Assembly: GCA_040880005.1 (NCBI GenBank)
Contig: JBBDJG010000003.1
Location: forward strand, 1 to 50,065
Length of the DNA: 50,065 bases
DNA from: JBBDJG01 sp040880005
GTDB lineage: Bacteria > Actinomycetota > Thermoleophilia > Solirubrobacterales > JBBDJG01
Direction: 5' to 3'
A program made the position numbers and the translations under genes. The notes below the pieces were generated by a model. The model saw nothing but the letters and a program-made list of their open reading frames with translations. It searched no databases and had not been told where the DNA came from. Shown piece by piece: positions 1-8,310 of this stretch (its first letter is position 1; each line of letters opens with the position of its first letter).

Positions 1-99
1 TCATGCCGCATACTTGATGGCCGAACCGAGGTGCCCCAGTTCATGCCATCTATTCGACGCCCAGAGTGAACGGGGTCGACGGGGAGAAGCCCCTGCTAT

Positions 100-1548
100 T
101 CACGTTTCGGTCCGGGCGGCCGTCTCCAGCGCCGAGTCCGCGCGCGCGATCCCGGCTCGCTCGGCCTCTTCGGCCACGGCGCTGGCCACCGCCTCTACGA
201 CCCGCCGATCGAACACGCTCGGCACGACATAGTCCTCGCTGAGGTCATCGTCCGAGATCACCTCGGCGATGCTGTGCGCGGCTGCGAGCTTCATCTCCTC
301 GGTTATCTTGGTCGCGCGCGCGTCGAGCGCACCGCGAAATATTCCGGGGAAGCAGAGCACGTTGTTGATCTGGTTCGGATAGTCGGAGCGTCCGGTCGCG
401 ATGATGCGCACGTACTTGGCGGCTTCCTCGGGCATCACCTCCGGCAGCGGGTTCGCCATCGCGAACACCATCGCGTCCGAGTTCATTCGGGAGAGGTCCG
501 GCGCGGCGATCACCCCGGGCCCCGACACCCCGATGAAGAGGTCGGCGCCTTCCAGCGCATCGGCGGGCTTGCCGGTGCGCTTCTCGCTGTTGGTGTTCTC
601 CGCATACCAGCGCTTGAGCGGGTGCATGTCTTCCCAGTCATCACGACCGACGTAGATGATCCCCCGTGTGTCGCAGCCGATGATCTCGCTGACGCCCACC
701 TGCAACAGCATGCGCGTCACGGCGATGCCGGCTGCGCCCAGCCCGACCATGGCCACGCGAAGGTCGCGAAGTCGCTTGCCGGTGATCTTCAGTGCGTTGA
801 ACAAGGCAGCCATCACGACGACCGCCGTTCCGTGCTGATCGTCGTGAAACACCGGGATGTCCAGCTCGTCCTTCAGCCGATCCTCGATCTCGAAGCAGCG
901 CGGAGAGGAGATGTCTTCGAGGTTGACTCCCCCGAAGGCGGGCGCGATCGCCCTCACGGCCGCAACGATCTCGTCCGGGTCCTTGGTGTCGAGGCAGATC
1001 GGAAAAGCGTCGACGCCTCCGAACTCCTTCAGCAGCATGGCCTTGCCTTCCATCACCGGCAGCGCGGCCTCCGGGCCGATGTCGCCGAGCCCCAGTACCG
1101 CCGACCCGTCAGACACGACGGCGACGTAGTTGCGCTTGATCGTGTACTTGAATGTCAGCTCGCGGTCGTCTTGGATCGCGCTGCACACGCGCGCCACACC
1201 CGGCGTGTAGGCCATCGAGAGATCGTCGCGCGTCTTCAGGGGGGCCTTGTTGAGCTGCTCGATCTTGCCCCCGAAATGCAGCCGGAACGTGCGGTCGGTC
1301 CAGTCGATCAGGTTGGCGCCCTCGACGCCCTCGACGGCAGCGAGGATGTCGTTCCAGTGATCCTGGTCGCGCGCGTCGACCGCGATGTCACGGACGAGCT
1401 GGCCGCCCGACGCCTTGACGATGTCGATCGCCCCGACCGACCCGCCGGCCCGTCCTATGGCAGAGGTGACCTCACCGAGCGTTGCAGGCTCGTTCTCGAG
1501 CCTGACGCGGAGCGTGAGGCTGTAAGAGGCGCTTGGAGTGACGGGCAT
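100..1548 (-). CDS. NAD(P)-dependent malic enzyme with N-terminal ACT domain
   Basis: This enzyme oxidatively decarboxylates malate to pyruvate, linking the TCA cycle to pyruvate metabolism in the cytoplasm. The 482-residue product has an ACT-like domain at about residues 10-82, a common ligand-sensing fold. The malic enzyme core follows, with TRDDLSMAYTPGVA near residue 110, the lysine motif MEGKAMLLKEFGG, metal-ligand motifs LEDISSPRCFE and VFHDDQHGTA, and the Rossmann motif VGLGAAGIAV. The reading frame stays open far upstream, but homology begins only at the ATG at 1548. The gene is divergent from polA, and TACGCT about 17 nt upstream could be its -10 box. The ACT domain suggests allosteric control, but the ligand and the NAD/NADP preference cannot be read from sequence. 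Confidence 0.93.
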   Translation of the reverse strand: MPVTPSASYSLTLRVRLENEPATLGEVTSAIGRAGGSVGAIDIVKASGGQLVRDIAVDARDQDHWNDILAAVEGVEGANLIDWTDRTFRLHFGGKIEQLNKAPLKTRDDLSMAYTPGVARVCSAIQDDRELTFKYTIKRNYVAVVSDGSAVLGLGDIGPEAALPVMEGKAMLLKEFGGVDAFPICLDTKDPDEIVAAVRAIAPAFGGVNLEDISSPRCFEIEDRLKDELDIPVFHDDQHGTAVVVMAALFNALKITGKRLRDLRVAMVGLGAAGIAVTRMLLQVGVSEIIGCDTRGIIYVGRDDWEDMHPLKRWYAENTNSEKRTGKPADALEGADLFIGVSGPGVIAAPDLSRMNSDAMVFAMANPLPEVMPEEAAKYVRIIATGRSDYPNQINNVLCFPGIFRGALDARATKITEEMKLAAAHSIAEVISDDDLSEDYVVPSVFDRRVVEAVASAVAEEAERAGIARADSALETAARTET

Positions 1549-1657
1549 CTTTTTGGGCGTGCGGCCAGCGTAGGCGGTTTGAACCGATCGCCGATAGTAC
1601 TCGTCCCGATGTGTTCGCCGCCGCCGGCCGGCCTCCTCGCAGCGCCGTCTCCCTACA

Positions 1658-1663
1658 TATGAT
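1658..1663 (+). promoter_or_regulatory. -10 element of polA (leaderless type)
   Basis: TATGAT ends 8 nt before the polA ATG. No Shine-Dalgarno sequence is visible in the gap, and the same hexamer-to-start spacing recurs at many genes in this window. Confidence 0.45.
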
Positions 1664-1671
1664 TGGCGCCC

Positions 1672-4272
1672 ATGGCAAGCAAAGGCGAGTTGTTCCTGAT
1701 CGATGGCAACAGCCTCGCCTACCGTGCGTTCTTCGCACTTCCCGAGACGATCGCGACCTCGAAAGGCGAGCCCACGAACGCGCTCTTCGGGTTCGCGAGC
1801 ATGCTGGTCAAGATCTTCACCGAGTACGGGCCGAAGGCGACGATCGTCGTGTGGGACGCCGGGTTGTCCGGTCGCGAGAAGCAATACGAGCCTTACAAGG
1901 CCGAGCGAAAGCCGCGACCCGATCTGCTGCGCGAGCAATGGCCCCACCTGGCGTCCGTGGTCGAGGCGTTCGGCCATCACAACGTCAGCGTGAAGGGCTA
2001 CGAGGCCGACGACGTGATCGCGAGCCTCGCCGAGCAGGCCAAGCAAGCGGGAATCAAGGTCATGGTCGTGACCGGCGACCGCGACGCGTATCAGCTTCCC
2101 GACAACGGCTCGGTGAGCGTCATGACGACTACGCGCGGTATCACCGACACGAAGATCTACGACCGCGAGGGAGTGATCGAACGCTACGGGATTCCCCCCG
2201 AGCTGGTGGCGGACTTCATCGGCCTGAAGGGCGACAAGTCGGACAACATTCCGGGCGTTCCGGGCATTGGCGACAAGACCGCGGCGCAGCTGCTCCAGAC
2301 GTATGGGTCGTTGGAAGAGGTGCTGGCGCACGTTGACGACATCTCGGGCGCGAAACGCCAGCAGAACCTGCGTGAGAACGCCGAGCTGGCGCGCGTCTCG
2401 AAGGAGCTGGCGACGCTCAACCGGGACATAGATGCGGGTATCGATGTGACCGGCGTTGCGGCTACCGATCCCGACCGCGCACGCCTGCGAGAGGTGTTCT
2501 CGCGCTGGGAGTTGCGCGACCCGTTGCGCCGGATCGAGGCGGCCTTGGAAGGGGAGGCGGGGCAGGAAACGCCGGCGCCGCCGGATCCGGCGGCGAAGAT
2601 CGAAGCGCGAAGGGGGACGCCGAACGAGATCGCGGCGCTTCCCGAGGTGCCTACGGCGCTCGCGGTCGAACGGGGCGACGGCGCTCTGCGCTGGGCAGTC
2701 TGGGCGGCGGACGACGCCGCTCTCGAGGGCGAAGCCGGCTCGCTCGCCGAGATAGTCGAGGCGTTTGGCGAGCGTCCCCTGGTCGCGCACGACTGGAAGC
2801 AGTTGACGCGCGACGTGGGGCCGCCGATCGATCAGCCGGCGCGTGACATCTGTCTGACGCCGCCCCGGCTCGCGCACGACACGATGATCGGTGCCTTCCT
2901 GCTCGAGCCGGCGCGCCGCGGCTATCCGCTCGACGAGCTGCTCGCCGACGCGGGCATCGGAACGCTGGCGGATACCAGTGGGGTGCCGACGCGCGCCGCG
3001 TCGATCCGCCGGCTCGCCGATGTGCAGTCGAAGTCGATCGATGATCAGGAGCTGCGCGAGGTCTTCGAGCAGGTCGAGCTGCCGCTGGTCGAGGTGCTGC
3101 GCAGGATCGAGCGCGAAGGCGTCAAGCTCGACACCTACCGGCTGGGTGAGCTGGCGGCTGGCGTCGCCGACGAGATCGACGAGCTGGAACACGCGATCTG
3201 GGACCTGGCGGGGGAGCAGTTCACGATCGGTTCGCCGCAGCAGCTCTCGCGTGTTCTGTTCGAAAAGCTCGAGCTGACCCGCAAGCGCCGCGGCAAGACC
3301 GGGTTCTCGACCGACGCCCGCGTGCTGCGCTCGATTCGCGACGAGCACCCGATCGTCGCCGAGGTGGAAGCTTGGCGGGAGCTGTCGAAGCTGAAGAGCA
3401 CCTACTTCGACGCGTTGCCGGGACTGATCGCCGAGCACACCGGCCGGTTGCACACGACCTTCAACCAGGCCGGCGCCTCGACCGGTCGCCTCTCCAGCAC
3501 CAGCCCCAACCTCCAGAACATTCCCATCCGCACCGAAATGGGACGGCGGATCCGCAGCTGCTTCGTCGCCGAGCCTGGCAACGTCCTGGTCTCGGCCGAC
3601 TATTCGCAGGTCGAGCTGCGCATCCTGGCGCACTGCGCCGGCGAGCAAGTGCTGAAGGACATCTTCGAGCGCGGCGAGGACGTGCATGCGGCGACTGCCG
3701 CCGAGGTGTTGAAGATTCCGCCCGACCAGATCGGCCCCGGCGAGCGCGCCAGGGCCAAAGCGGTCAACTTCGGAATCGTCTATGGGCTCAGTGCGCACGG
3801 GCTCTCGGATCAGCTTCAGATTCCGCACGAGGAGGCGGCTGCGTACATAGAGGGCTACATGGGTCGATTCCCCGCCGTGCAGCGATTCATCGAGGCGACC
3901 GTTGCTGATGCTCGCGAGCGGGGTTACGTGCGCACGCTGTTCGGGCGGCGCAGACAGATTCCGGAGCTACGCTCCGACAACTTCCAGACGCGCTCGGCCG
4001 GCGAGCGGCTCGCCGTCAACACCGTGATCCAGGGGACGGCGGCGGACATCATGAAGATCGCGATGGTGCGTTGCGACCGGCGGCTGAGAGACGATGGCCT
4101 CGAGACGAGGCTGGTGCTTACGATCCACGACGAGCTACTGTTCGAAGGGCCGAAGCAGGAGGCCGAGCAGGTTGCAACCGTGGTCGCGACCGAGATGGAG
4201 GCGGCCACGCAGCTCGATCCACCCTTGGTCGTGGACGTCGGCAAGGGAGAGAACTGGCTCGACGCGAAGTGA
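1672..4272 (+). CDS. polA: DNA polymerase I
   Basis: PolA fills gaps in excision repair and removes RNA primers. The 866-residue product has an N-terminal 5'-3' exonuclease domain (about 1-270; EADDVIASLAEQA, GDRDAYQLP and the helix-hairpin-helix GVPGIGDKTAAQLL), a middle 3'-5' exonuclease-like domain, and a C-terminal polymerase domain. Polymerase motif A is DYSQVELRILAH (about 643), motif B is RAKAVNFGIVYG (about 695-705) and motif C is HDELLFE (about 818). The middle domain seems to lack the DxE metal ligands: the equivalent stretch reads TALAVERGDGALR, so proofreading is probably absent, as in several actinobacterial PolA proteins. The ATG at 1672 was preferred over the TTG at 1663; TATGAT lies 8 nt before it. 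Confidence 0.97.
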   Translation: MASKGELFLIDGNSLAYRAFFALPETIATSKGEPTNALFGFASMLVKIFTEYGPKATIVVWDAGLSGREKQYEPYKAERKPRPDLLREQWPHLASVVEAFGHHNVSVKGYEADDVIASLAEQAKQAGIKVMVVTGDRDAYQLPDNGSVSVMTTTRGITDTKIYDREGVIERYGIPPELVADFIGLKGDKSDNIPGVPGIGDKTAAQLLQTYGSLEEVLAHVDDISGAKRQQNLRENAELARVSKELATLNRDIDAGIDVTGVAATDPDRARLREVFSRWELRDPLRRIEAALEGEAGQETPAPPDPAAKIEARRGTPNEIAALPEVPTALAVERGDGALRWAVWAADDAALEGEAGSLAEIVEAFGERPLVAHDWKQLTRDVGPPIDQPARDICLTPPRLAHDTMIGAFLLEPARRGYPLDELLADAGIGTLADTSGVPTRAASIRRLADVQSKSIDDQELREVFEQVELPLVEVLRRIEREGVKLDTYRLGELAAGVADEIDELEHAIWDLAGEQFTIGSPQQLSRVLFEKLELTRKRRGKTGFSTDARVLRSIRDEHPIVAEVEAWRELSKLKSTYFDALPGLIAEHTGRLHTTFNQAGASTGRLSSTSPNLQNIPIRTEMGRRIRSCFVAEPGNVLVSADYSQVELRILAHCAGEQVLKDIFERGEDVHAATAAEVLKIPPDQIGPGERARAKAVNFGIVYGLSAHGLSDQLQIPHEEAAAYIEGYMGRFPAVQRFIEATVADARERGYVRTLFGRRRQIPELRSDNFQTRSAGERLAVNTVIQGTAADIMKIAMVRCDRRLRDDGLETRLVLTIHDELLFEGPKQEAEQVATVVATEMEAATQLDPPLVVDVGKGENWLDAK

Positions 4273-4282
4273 GGTGACGGTG

Positions 4283-4308
4283 GACCCGACCGTGACGGCG
4301 GCCGGGTC
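4283..4308. terminator. weak hairpin between convergent polA and oxidoreductase genes
   Basis: The arms GACCCG (4283-4288) and CGGGTC (4303-4308) can pair across a 14-nt loop in the 71-nt gap between two convergent genes. There is no U-tract, so the assignment rests on position and pairing only. Confidence 0.25.
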
Positions 4309-4343
4309 TCGCCATTTCCCGGCCAACGTTCCCGCGAGCGCAA

Positions 4344-5534
4344 TTAGGCGGCGAGTTCGCCCGGCGTTGCATCGTTTGCCCCCGTGGCTGGGAGCGAGGC
4401 GGCTGAGACGAAGCTGGGGTGTGCGATGTTCAGGTAGTGATTGAAGGCCCAATGCGTGAAACGCCGGTTGCCCATTGCGCGGGCCGCAATCGAGAGAGCA
4501 CGTGGCGGCACGCGTGGAACGAGCCGCTGCATCCGCAGCATCCACTTGAATTGGCGAGCGTGTCGGGCGCTGAAGCTCGCATAGCTGCGCAGGGCGTCGT
4601 CGCGTGTCTTGCGTCCTTCGAGCACGTCGCCCAGCTCCCGGCCGCAGGCGATCCCGAAATAGAACGCGGTACGAATTCCCTCCGCCGTGAGCGGCATACA
4701 GTGGCCCGCCGAGTCTCCCGCGAAGAAAACGCCGTGTTCGGTCGCGTCGCGCAACCTGTGAGGAATCCAGTTGCCCTGATATCGGTCCAACGCGCGATCG
4801 AGCCGTTCGGCAAGACGCACGGTCGGCTCGCGCACGTGGTAGCGCGGGTCGAACGAGCCGACCCCCACGCGCACCTCGTCCGCCGCCGGGAAGCTCCAGC
4901 CGTAGCCGGCCGGCACGAGCGAACGGTCGATCCATATTTCGAGCTGCCGGCCGCTGCCCGAGGGATGGACCTCGATCGCGCGTGACAGCGGACCCTCCGG
5001 CGGCTGGTAACCGGCGGGGCTGAGCACGCGCCGCCAGCCGAGCGCGTCCACCACCAGCGGCGCGCTGACCTCGCCGCGGTCGGTCACGATCGTGACCGGA
5101 CCCTCCTCTTCACTGGCGTGTGCGCTGACGGCTCGCCCCGTAACGGTCGCGGTCTCGAACTGCGCGTCGTTCTGAAGGTCGAGCAGGGAGCACAGCGTCG
5201 GGTAGTCGAAAGTCGCAAAGCTCCAGGGGAGCCGGTACGGCACCGTCGTGTGAGGGATGTGAACCACGAGCGTCTCGAACCTCTGCCGGATGGAGCGCTC
5301 CAGCCCGAGCGCCTCGAGCCACTCGGTGGGTGCGGCGCAGGCCGACGTCGAGCGCTCGCCGATCTCGTAGCGATCGAGCATCAGCACTCGTGCCGGATGG
5401 CCTTCGGCAGCACGCACGCCGGCCAGCTCACGGGCCGCCGCGAGGCCGGCGAAGCTGGCGCCGCACACGATCACGTCGTAGTTGCCGGTGATCGGTGTTC
5501 GTTGCGCTCCCCGCTTGGTCTTCCTCGCCGGCAT
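4344..5534 (-). CDS. FAD-dependent oxidoreductase, geranylgeranyl-reductase-like
   Basis: This 396-residue flavoprotein resembles the geranylgeranyl reductase/aromatic hydroxylase superfamily, which reduces isoprenoid chains or oxidises aromatic rings. The N-terminal dinucleotide-binding fold reads YDVIVCGASFAGLAAARELAG (about 19-39). The second FAD signature, GDSAGHCMPLTAEGIRTA, is typical of geranylgeranyl reductases and lies around residue 275. The ATG at 5534 gives the full Rossmann strand. TAGCCT (5548-5543 on the minus strand) ends 8 nt before it, suggesting a leaderless mRNA. The gene is monocistronic, convergent with polA and divergent from rpsA. The substrate cannot be inferred. Confidence 0.75.
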   Translation of the reverse strand: MPARKTKRGAQRTPITGNYDVIVCGASFAGLAAARELAGVRAAEGHPARVLMLDRYEIGERSTSACAAPTEWLEALGLERSIRQRFETLVVHIPHTTVPYRLPWSFATFDYPTLCSLLDLQNDAQFETATVTGRAVSAHASEEEGPVTIVTDRGEVSAPLVVDALGWRRVLSPAGYQPPEGPLSRAIEVHPSGSGRQLEIWIDRSLVPAGYGWSFPAADEVRVGVGSFDPRYHVREPTVRLAERLDRALDRYQGNWIPHRLRDATEHGVFFAGDSAGHCMPLTAEGIRTAFYFGIACGRELGDVLEGRKTRDDALRSYASFSARHARQFKWMLRMQRLVPRVPPRALSIAARAMGNRRFTHWAFNHYLNIAHPSFVSAASLPATGANDATPGELAA

Positions 5535-5613
5535 CTGCTGCCAGGCTACCGCAGAGGGGTGCTACGCCCGCTCACAAAGCGGATCCGGGCAGGATCGGCC
5601 GCCTTTCTGTCGC

Positions 5614-5619
5614 TATAGT
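5614..5619 (+). promoter_or_regulatory. -10 element of the rpsA operon (leaderless type)
   Basis: TATAGT, close to the TATAAT consensus, ends 7 nt before the GTG at 5627. This supports that GTG as the rpsA start and suggests translation begins at or near the mRNA 5' end. Confidence 0.55.
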
Positions 5620-5626
5620 TCGGCGA

Positions 5627-6988
5627 GTGCCGCAGGTCGAGACGCCACCAGAGGAATCGCCGACGACGCTGCCGCAAGGCGGCAGTTCATTCGACCTCAT
5701 GATCGAGGTCGACGGAAAGCTCGTTCCGAACTACGACGCCACGATCGTCTCCTTCGACGAGGGCGATGTCGTAACGGGCAAGGTTGTGCGTATCGATCAG
5801 GACGAGGTGCTGGTTGACATCGGCTACAAGTCGGAGGGGGTGATCCCCCAAAACGAGCTTTCGATCCGGCGCTCGATCGACCCGGCCGACGAGGTCAAGC
5901 TCGGCGAGGAGGTGGACGCCCTCGTTCTGACCAAAGAGGACCAGGACGGGCGGCTGATCCTGTCCAAGAAGCGGGCGCGCTTCGAGCGTGCCTGGCGACG
6001 TATCGAGGGGGCCGCTGCGTCGGGTGAGCCCGTCGAGGGCAACGTCATCGAGGTCGTCAAGGGCGGTCTGATCGTGGACCTTGGCGTGCGTGGATTCCTT
6101 CCAGCTTCACTCGTCGATATCCGGCGCGTTCAGGATCTCGACGAGTACATGGGGCAGGGGATCGAATGCAAGGTCATCGAGTTGAATCGCAGTCGCAACA
6201 ACGTCGTGCTGTCACGTCGTGCGGTGCTGGAAGAGGAGCGTAAGGAGGCGCGCGAACAGATCCTCGACCGTCTCGAGAAGGGACAGACCGTTGAAGGCAC
6301 AATCTCCAACATCGTCGATTTCGGTGCGTTCGTCGATCTGGATGGGATCGACGGATTGATCCACATCTCCGAGTTGTCGTGGGGCCACGTCAACCATCCC
6401 TCCGAAGTTCTTGCGATCGGCGACACGGTGAACGTCAAGGTGCTCGAGATTGACCGCGACCGGCAGCGCATCTCCTTGGGCCTCAAACAAACCCAGGAAG
6501 ATCCGTGGCAACGCGTCGTGAGCGCGCACAGCGTGGACGACGTTCTCGATGGCAAGGTCACCAAGGTCGTCAACTTCGGCGCGTTCGTCGAGATCATGGA
6601 GGGCGTCGAAGGCCTGGTGCACATTTCCGAGTTGGCCCAGCATCACGTCGAGAATCCGCGTGAGGTCGTCAACCCGGGTGACAGCGTGAAAGTGAAGATT
6701 CTCGAGATCGACGACGAGCGGCGTCGACTCTCGCTGAGTCTGAAACGCGTCGAAGGTCAGGAGTTCCCTGTGCACACCAGCGTCGCGCCGGCCGAGGGCG
6801 AGACCGACGTCGAGGTCGAGGTGGAGGCCGAGGCCGAGACGCAGGTGGAGGCGGAACCGAGCGAGCCCCCGGCGCCAGAGCCCGATGACGCTTTGGGTGG
6901 CGACGCGCCAGGGCCGCAGGTGGAGACCGAAGTCACGGCCGAGGTCGCCGCCGAGCAGGACTCCGAGCAAACGGGCGACGACGGGTAG
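5627..6988 (+). CDS. rpsA: 30S ribosomal protein S1 (four S1 domains)
   Basis: S1 helps mRNA bind the ribosome. The 453-residue product has four OB-fold S1 domains starting near residues 44 (EGDVVTGKVVRI), 133 (GEPVEGNVIEVV), 218 (GQTVEGTISNIVDFGAFVDL) and 304 (VDDVLDGKVTKVVNFGAFVE), then an acidic Glu/Ala-rich tail from about 385. The last two domains have the canonical IHISELSWGH / VHISELAQHH signatures. Four domains is usual for actinobacterial S1, against six in Escherichia coli. The GTG at 5627 was chosen because a TATAGT box lies 7 nt upstream; an internal ATG at 5699 is an alternative. coaE follows after 3 nt. Confidence 0.93.
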   Translation: MPQVETPPEESPTTLPQGGSSFDLMIEVDGKLVPNYDATIVSFDEGDVVTGKVVRIDQDEVLVDIGYKSEGVIPQNELSIRRSIDPADEVKLGEEVDALVLTKEDQDGRLILSKKRARFERAWRRIEGAAASGEPVEGNVIEVVKGGLIVDLGVRGFLPASLVDIRRVQDLDEYMGQGIECKVIELNRSRNNVVLSRRAVLEEERKEAREQILDRLEKGQTVEGTISNIVDFGAFVDLDGIDGLIHISELSWGHVNHPSEVLAIGDTVNVKVLEIDRDRQRISLGLKQTQEDPWQRVVSAHSVDDVLDGKVTKVVNFGAFVEIMEGVEGLVHISELAQHHVENPREVVNPGDSVKVKILEIDDERRRLSLSLKRVEGQEFPVHTSVAPAEGETDVEVEVEAEAETQVEAEPSEPPAPEPDDALGGDAPGPQVETEVTAEVAAEQDSEQTGDDG

Positions 6989-6991
6989 GTC

Positions 6992-7594
6992 GTGCTGTTC
7001 GTCGGCTTGACCGGAGGGATCGGCTCCGGCAAGTCGGAGGCGCTTGCCGCCTGCGAGCGTCTGGGGGTGCCCGTGCTCTCGACCGATGCCGTGGTCCACG
7101 AGTTGCTCCAAACCGACGAGGTGAAGTCGGAGTTGCTCGAACGCTGGGGAGAGTCGATCTTGGCGGATGGGGAGATCGACAGGGACCGAGTCGCAGAGAT
7201 CGTGTTCGAGAGCCCCGATGAGCTGTCATGGCTGGAGCAGACACTTTTTCCGCGAGTGGGACGGCGAATGTTGCATTGGCGCGAGGATCTCGAACGGGCC
7301 GGGCGCGCTCGGGTCGCCGTGGTCGAGGTGCCACTGTTGTTCGAAGCGGGAATAGAAGAAGCGTTCGATGCCACAATCGCCGTTGTGGCAGACGAGCAGC
7401 TAAGGGCACAGCGCGCCGGCGCACGCGACCACAAGGGCCTCGGAGGTCGGGGCGCACGCCAACTCTCGCAGCAGGACAAGGCCGGCAGGGCCGATCGCGT
7501 CGTGCAAAACGATGGCTCGCTCGAGGACCTCGAACGCGCCATCGCGGCGACGCTGGACGAGCTGAAGGCGAAGGCGAAGGCTGGTGAGAAATGA
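6992..7594 (+). CDS. coaE: dephospho-CoA kinase
   Basis: CoaE phosphorylates dephospho-CoA in the last step of coenzyme A synthesis. The 200-residue product opens with FVGLTGGIGSGKSEAL (Walker A) and contains the usual STDAVVHELL and EVPLLFEAG motifs. The lid region (LRAQRAGARDHKGLGGR) is less canonical than most homologues, but the C-terminal DRVVQNDGSLEDLE motif is intact. The GTG start lies 3 nt after the rpsA stop, so it is probably translated from the rpsA mRNA. The lytic transglycosylase gene overlaps its stop by 4 nt (ATGA). Coenzyme A supply also links to the pan genes at 17.5-19.9 kb. Confidence 0.92.
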   Translation: MLFVGLTGGIGSGKSEALAACERLGVPVLSTDAVVHELLQTDEVKSELLERWGESILADGEIDRDRVAEIVFESPDELSWLEQTLFPRVGRRMLHWREDLERAGRARVAVVEVPLLFEAGIEEAFDATIAVVADEQLRAQRAGARDHKGLGGRGARQLSQQDKAGRADRVVQNDGSLEDLERAIAATLDELKAKAKAGEK

Positions 7595-8157
7595 GGAGAC
7601 GGCGCCGCCGCCTGCTGGCCGCGGGCTGCGCGCTGGCGGTTCTGTTCGGCGGGTTCCTCGCGGTGCGCCCGCTGGTCGATGATGCGATCAAGGAATTCAC
7701 ACTCCCACTGCGGCACGAGGACGTCATCCGCCAGCAGGCTCGCGACAAGGACCTCGATCCAGCACTGATAGCCGCCGTGATCTACCGCGAGTCGAAGTTC
7801 CGCGACCAGACGTCGAAAGCAGGCGCCAAGGGCTTGATGCAAATCCTGCCTTCGACCGCCGACTTCGTCGCGCACAAGTCCGGCGGGGTCGACTTCGAGC
7901 ACGGCGACCTTGCCGATCCTCAGGTCAACATCGCCTACGGGTCGTGGTACCTGCGTTACATGCTCGATCGCTACGACGGCAACACGACCGCGGCCGTGGC
8001 CGCGTACAACGCTGGTGAGAGCAGGGTCGATCGGTGGGGCGGCTCCGACCTGGGGTTGGACGAGATCGGCTTTCCCGAGACCAAGCAGTACACGCGCGAC
8101 GTGCTGACGAAGCGCGACGAATACGAGCGCGAGTACGGCGAGGAGCTGGGCCTCTGA
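7591..8157 (+). CDS. membrane-anchored lytic transglycosylase (SLT family)
   Basis: This 188-residue protein should cleave peptidoglycan glycan strands outside the membrane. It has an Arg-rich N-terminus, one hydrophobic segment (about 8-26) acting as uncleaved anchor or signal, and an SLT domain from about residue 43. The catalytic glutamate is E67 in IYRESKF, followed by GAKGLMQILPSTA and the family motif AAYNAG. The start overlaps the coaE stop as ATGA, so it is the third gene of the rpsA operon. Linking an SLT protein to coaE and rpsA gives no obvious pathway logic. The exact glycan product is not predictable. Confidence 0.88.
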   Translation: MRRRRRRLLAAGCALAVLFGGFLAVRPLVDDAIKEFTLPLRHEDVIRQQARDKDLDPALIAAVIYRESKFRDQTSKAGAKGLMQILPSTADFVAHKSGGVDFEHGDLADPQVNIAYGSWYLRYMLDRYDGNTTAAVAAYNAGESRVDRWGGSDLGLDEIGFPETKQYTRDVLTKRDEYEREYGEELGL

Positions 8158-8174
8158 GCCCGGGCCGCGAGCCG

Positions 8175-8280
8175 GGTGGTCCATCCAACTCTCGAATACC
8201 GAGGGTGGTTTCCACCGGTCGACGAACAGGGAGCCTGTTGCGTTGATCGCCTGAAGCCGCCGATACATCGATGGACCACC
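8175..8280. other. possible structured RNA closed by an 11-bp stem, between slt and uvrB
   Basis: A perfect 11-bp inverted repeat, GGTGGTCCATC (8175-8185) and GATGGACCACC (8270-8280), encloses about 84 nt. Two smaller hairpins lie inside: GGTGG-TTT-CCACC (8204-8216) and AACAGG-GAG-CCTGTT (8225-8239). It may act as the 3' end of the rpsA operon, as a cis-regulatory element for uvrB, or as an independent RNA. The uvrB -10 box lies downstream of it, which favours the upstream-operon reading. It matches no RNA family I recognise. Confidence 0.35.
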
Positions 8281-8297
8281 TGACGGTAGAAGACCTC

Positions 8298-8303
8298 TAA
8301 TCT
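8298..8303 (+). promoter_or_regulatory. -10 element of uvrB (leaderless type)
   Basis: TAATCT ends 7 nt before the uvrB ATG at 8311. The intervening AGGTGGA is purine-rich but too close to the ATG for a normal Shine-Dalgarno spacing. I see no LexA/SOS box nearby. Confidence 0.45.
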
Positions 8304-8310
8304 AGGTGGA

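Noticed and set aside
1549..3828. Upstream extension of the malic enzyme frame (over 700 extra residues, antisense to polA)
   Set aside because: It is Arg/Leu/Asp-rich shadow translation of polA. Homology begins at the ATG at 1548.
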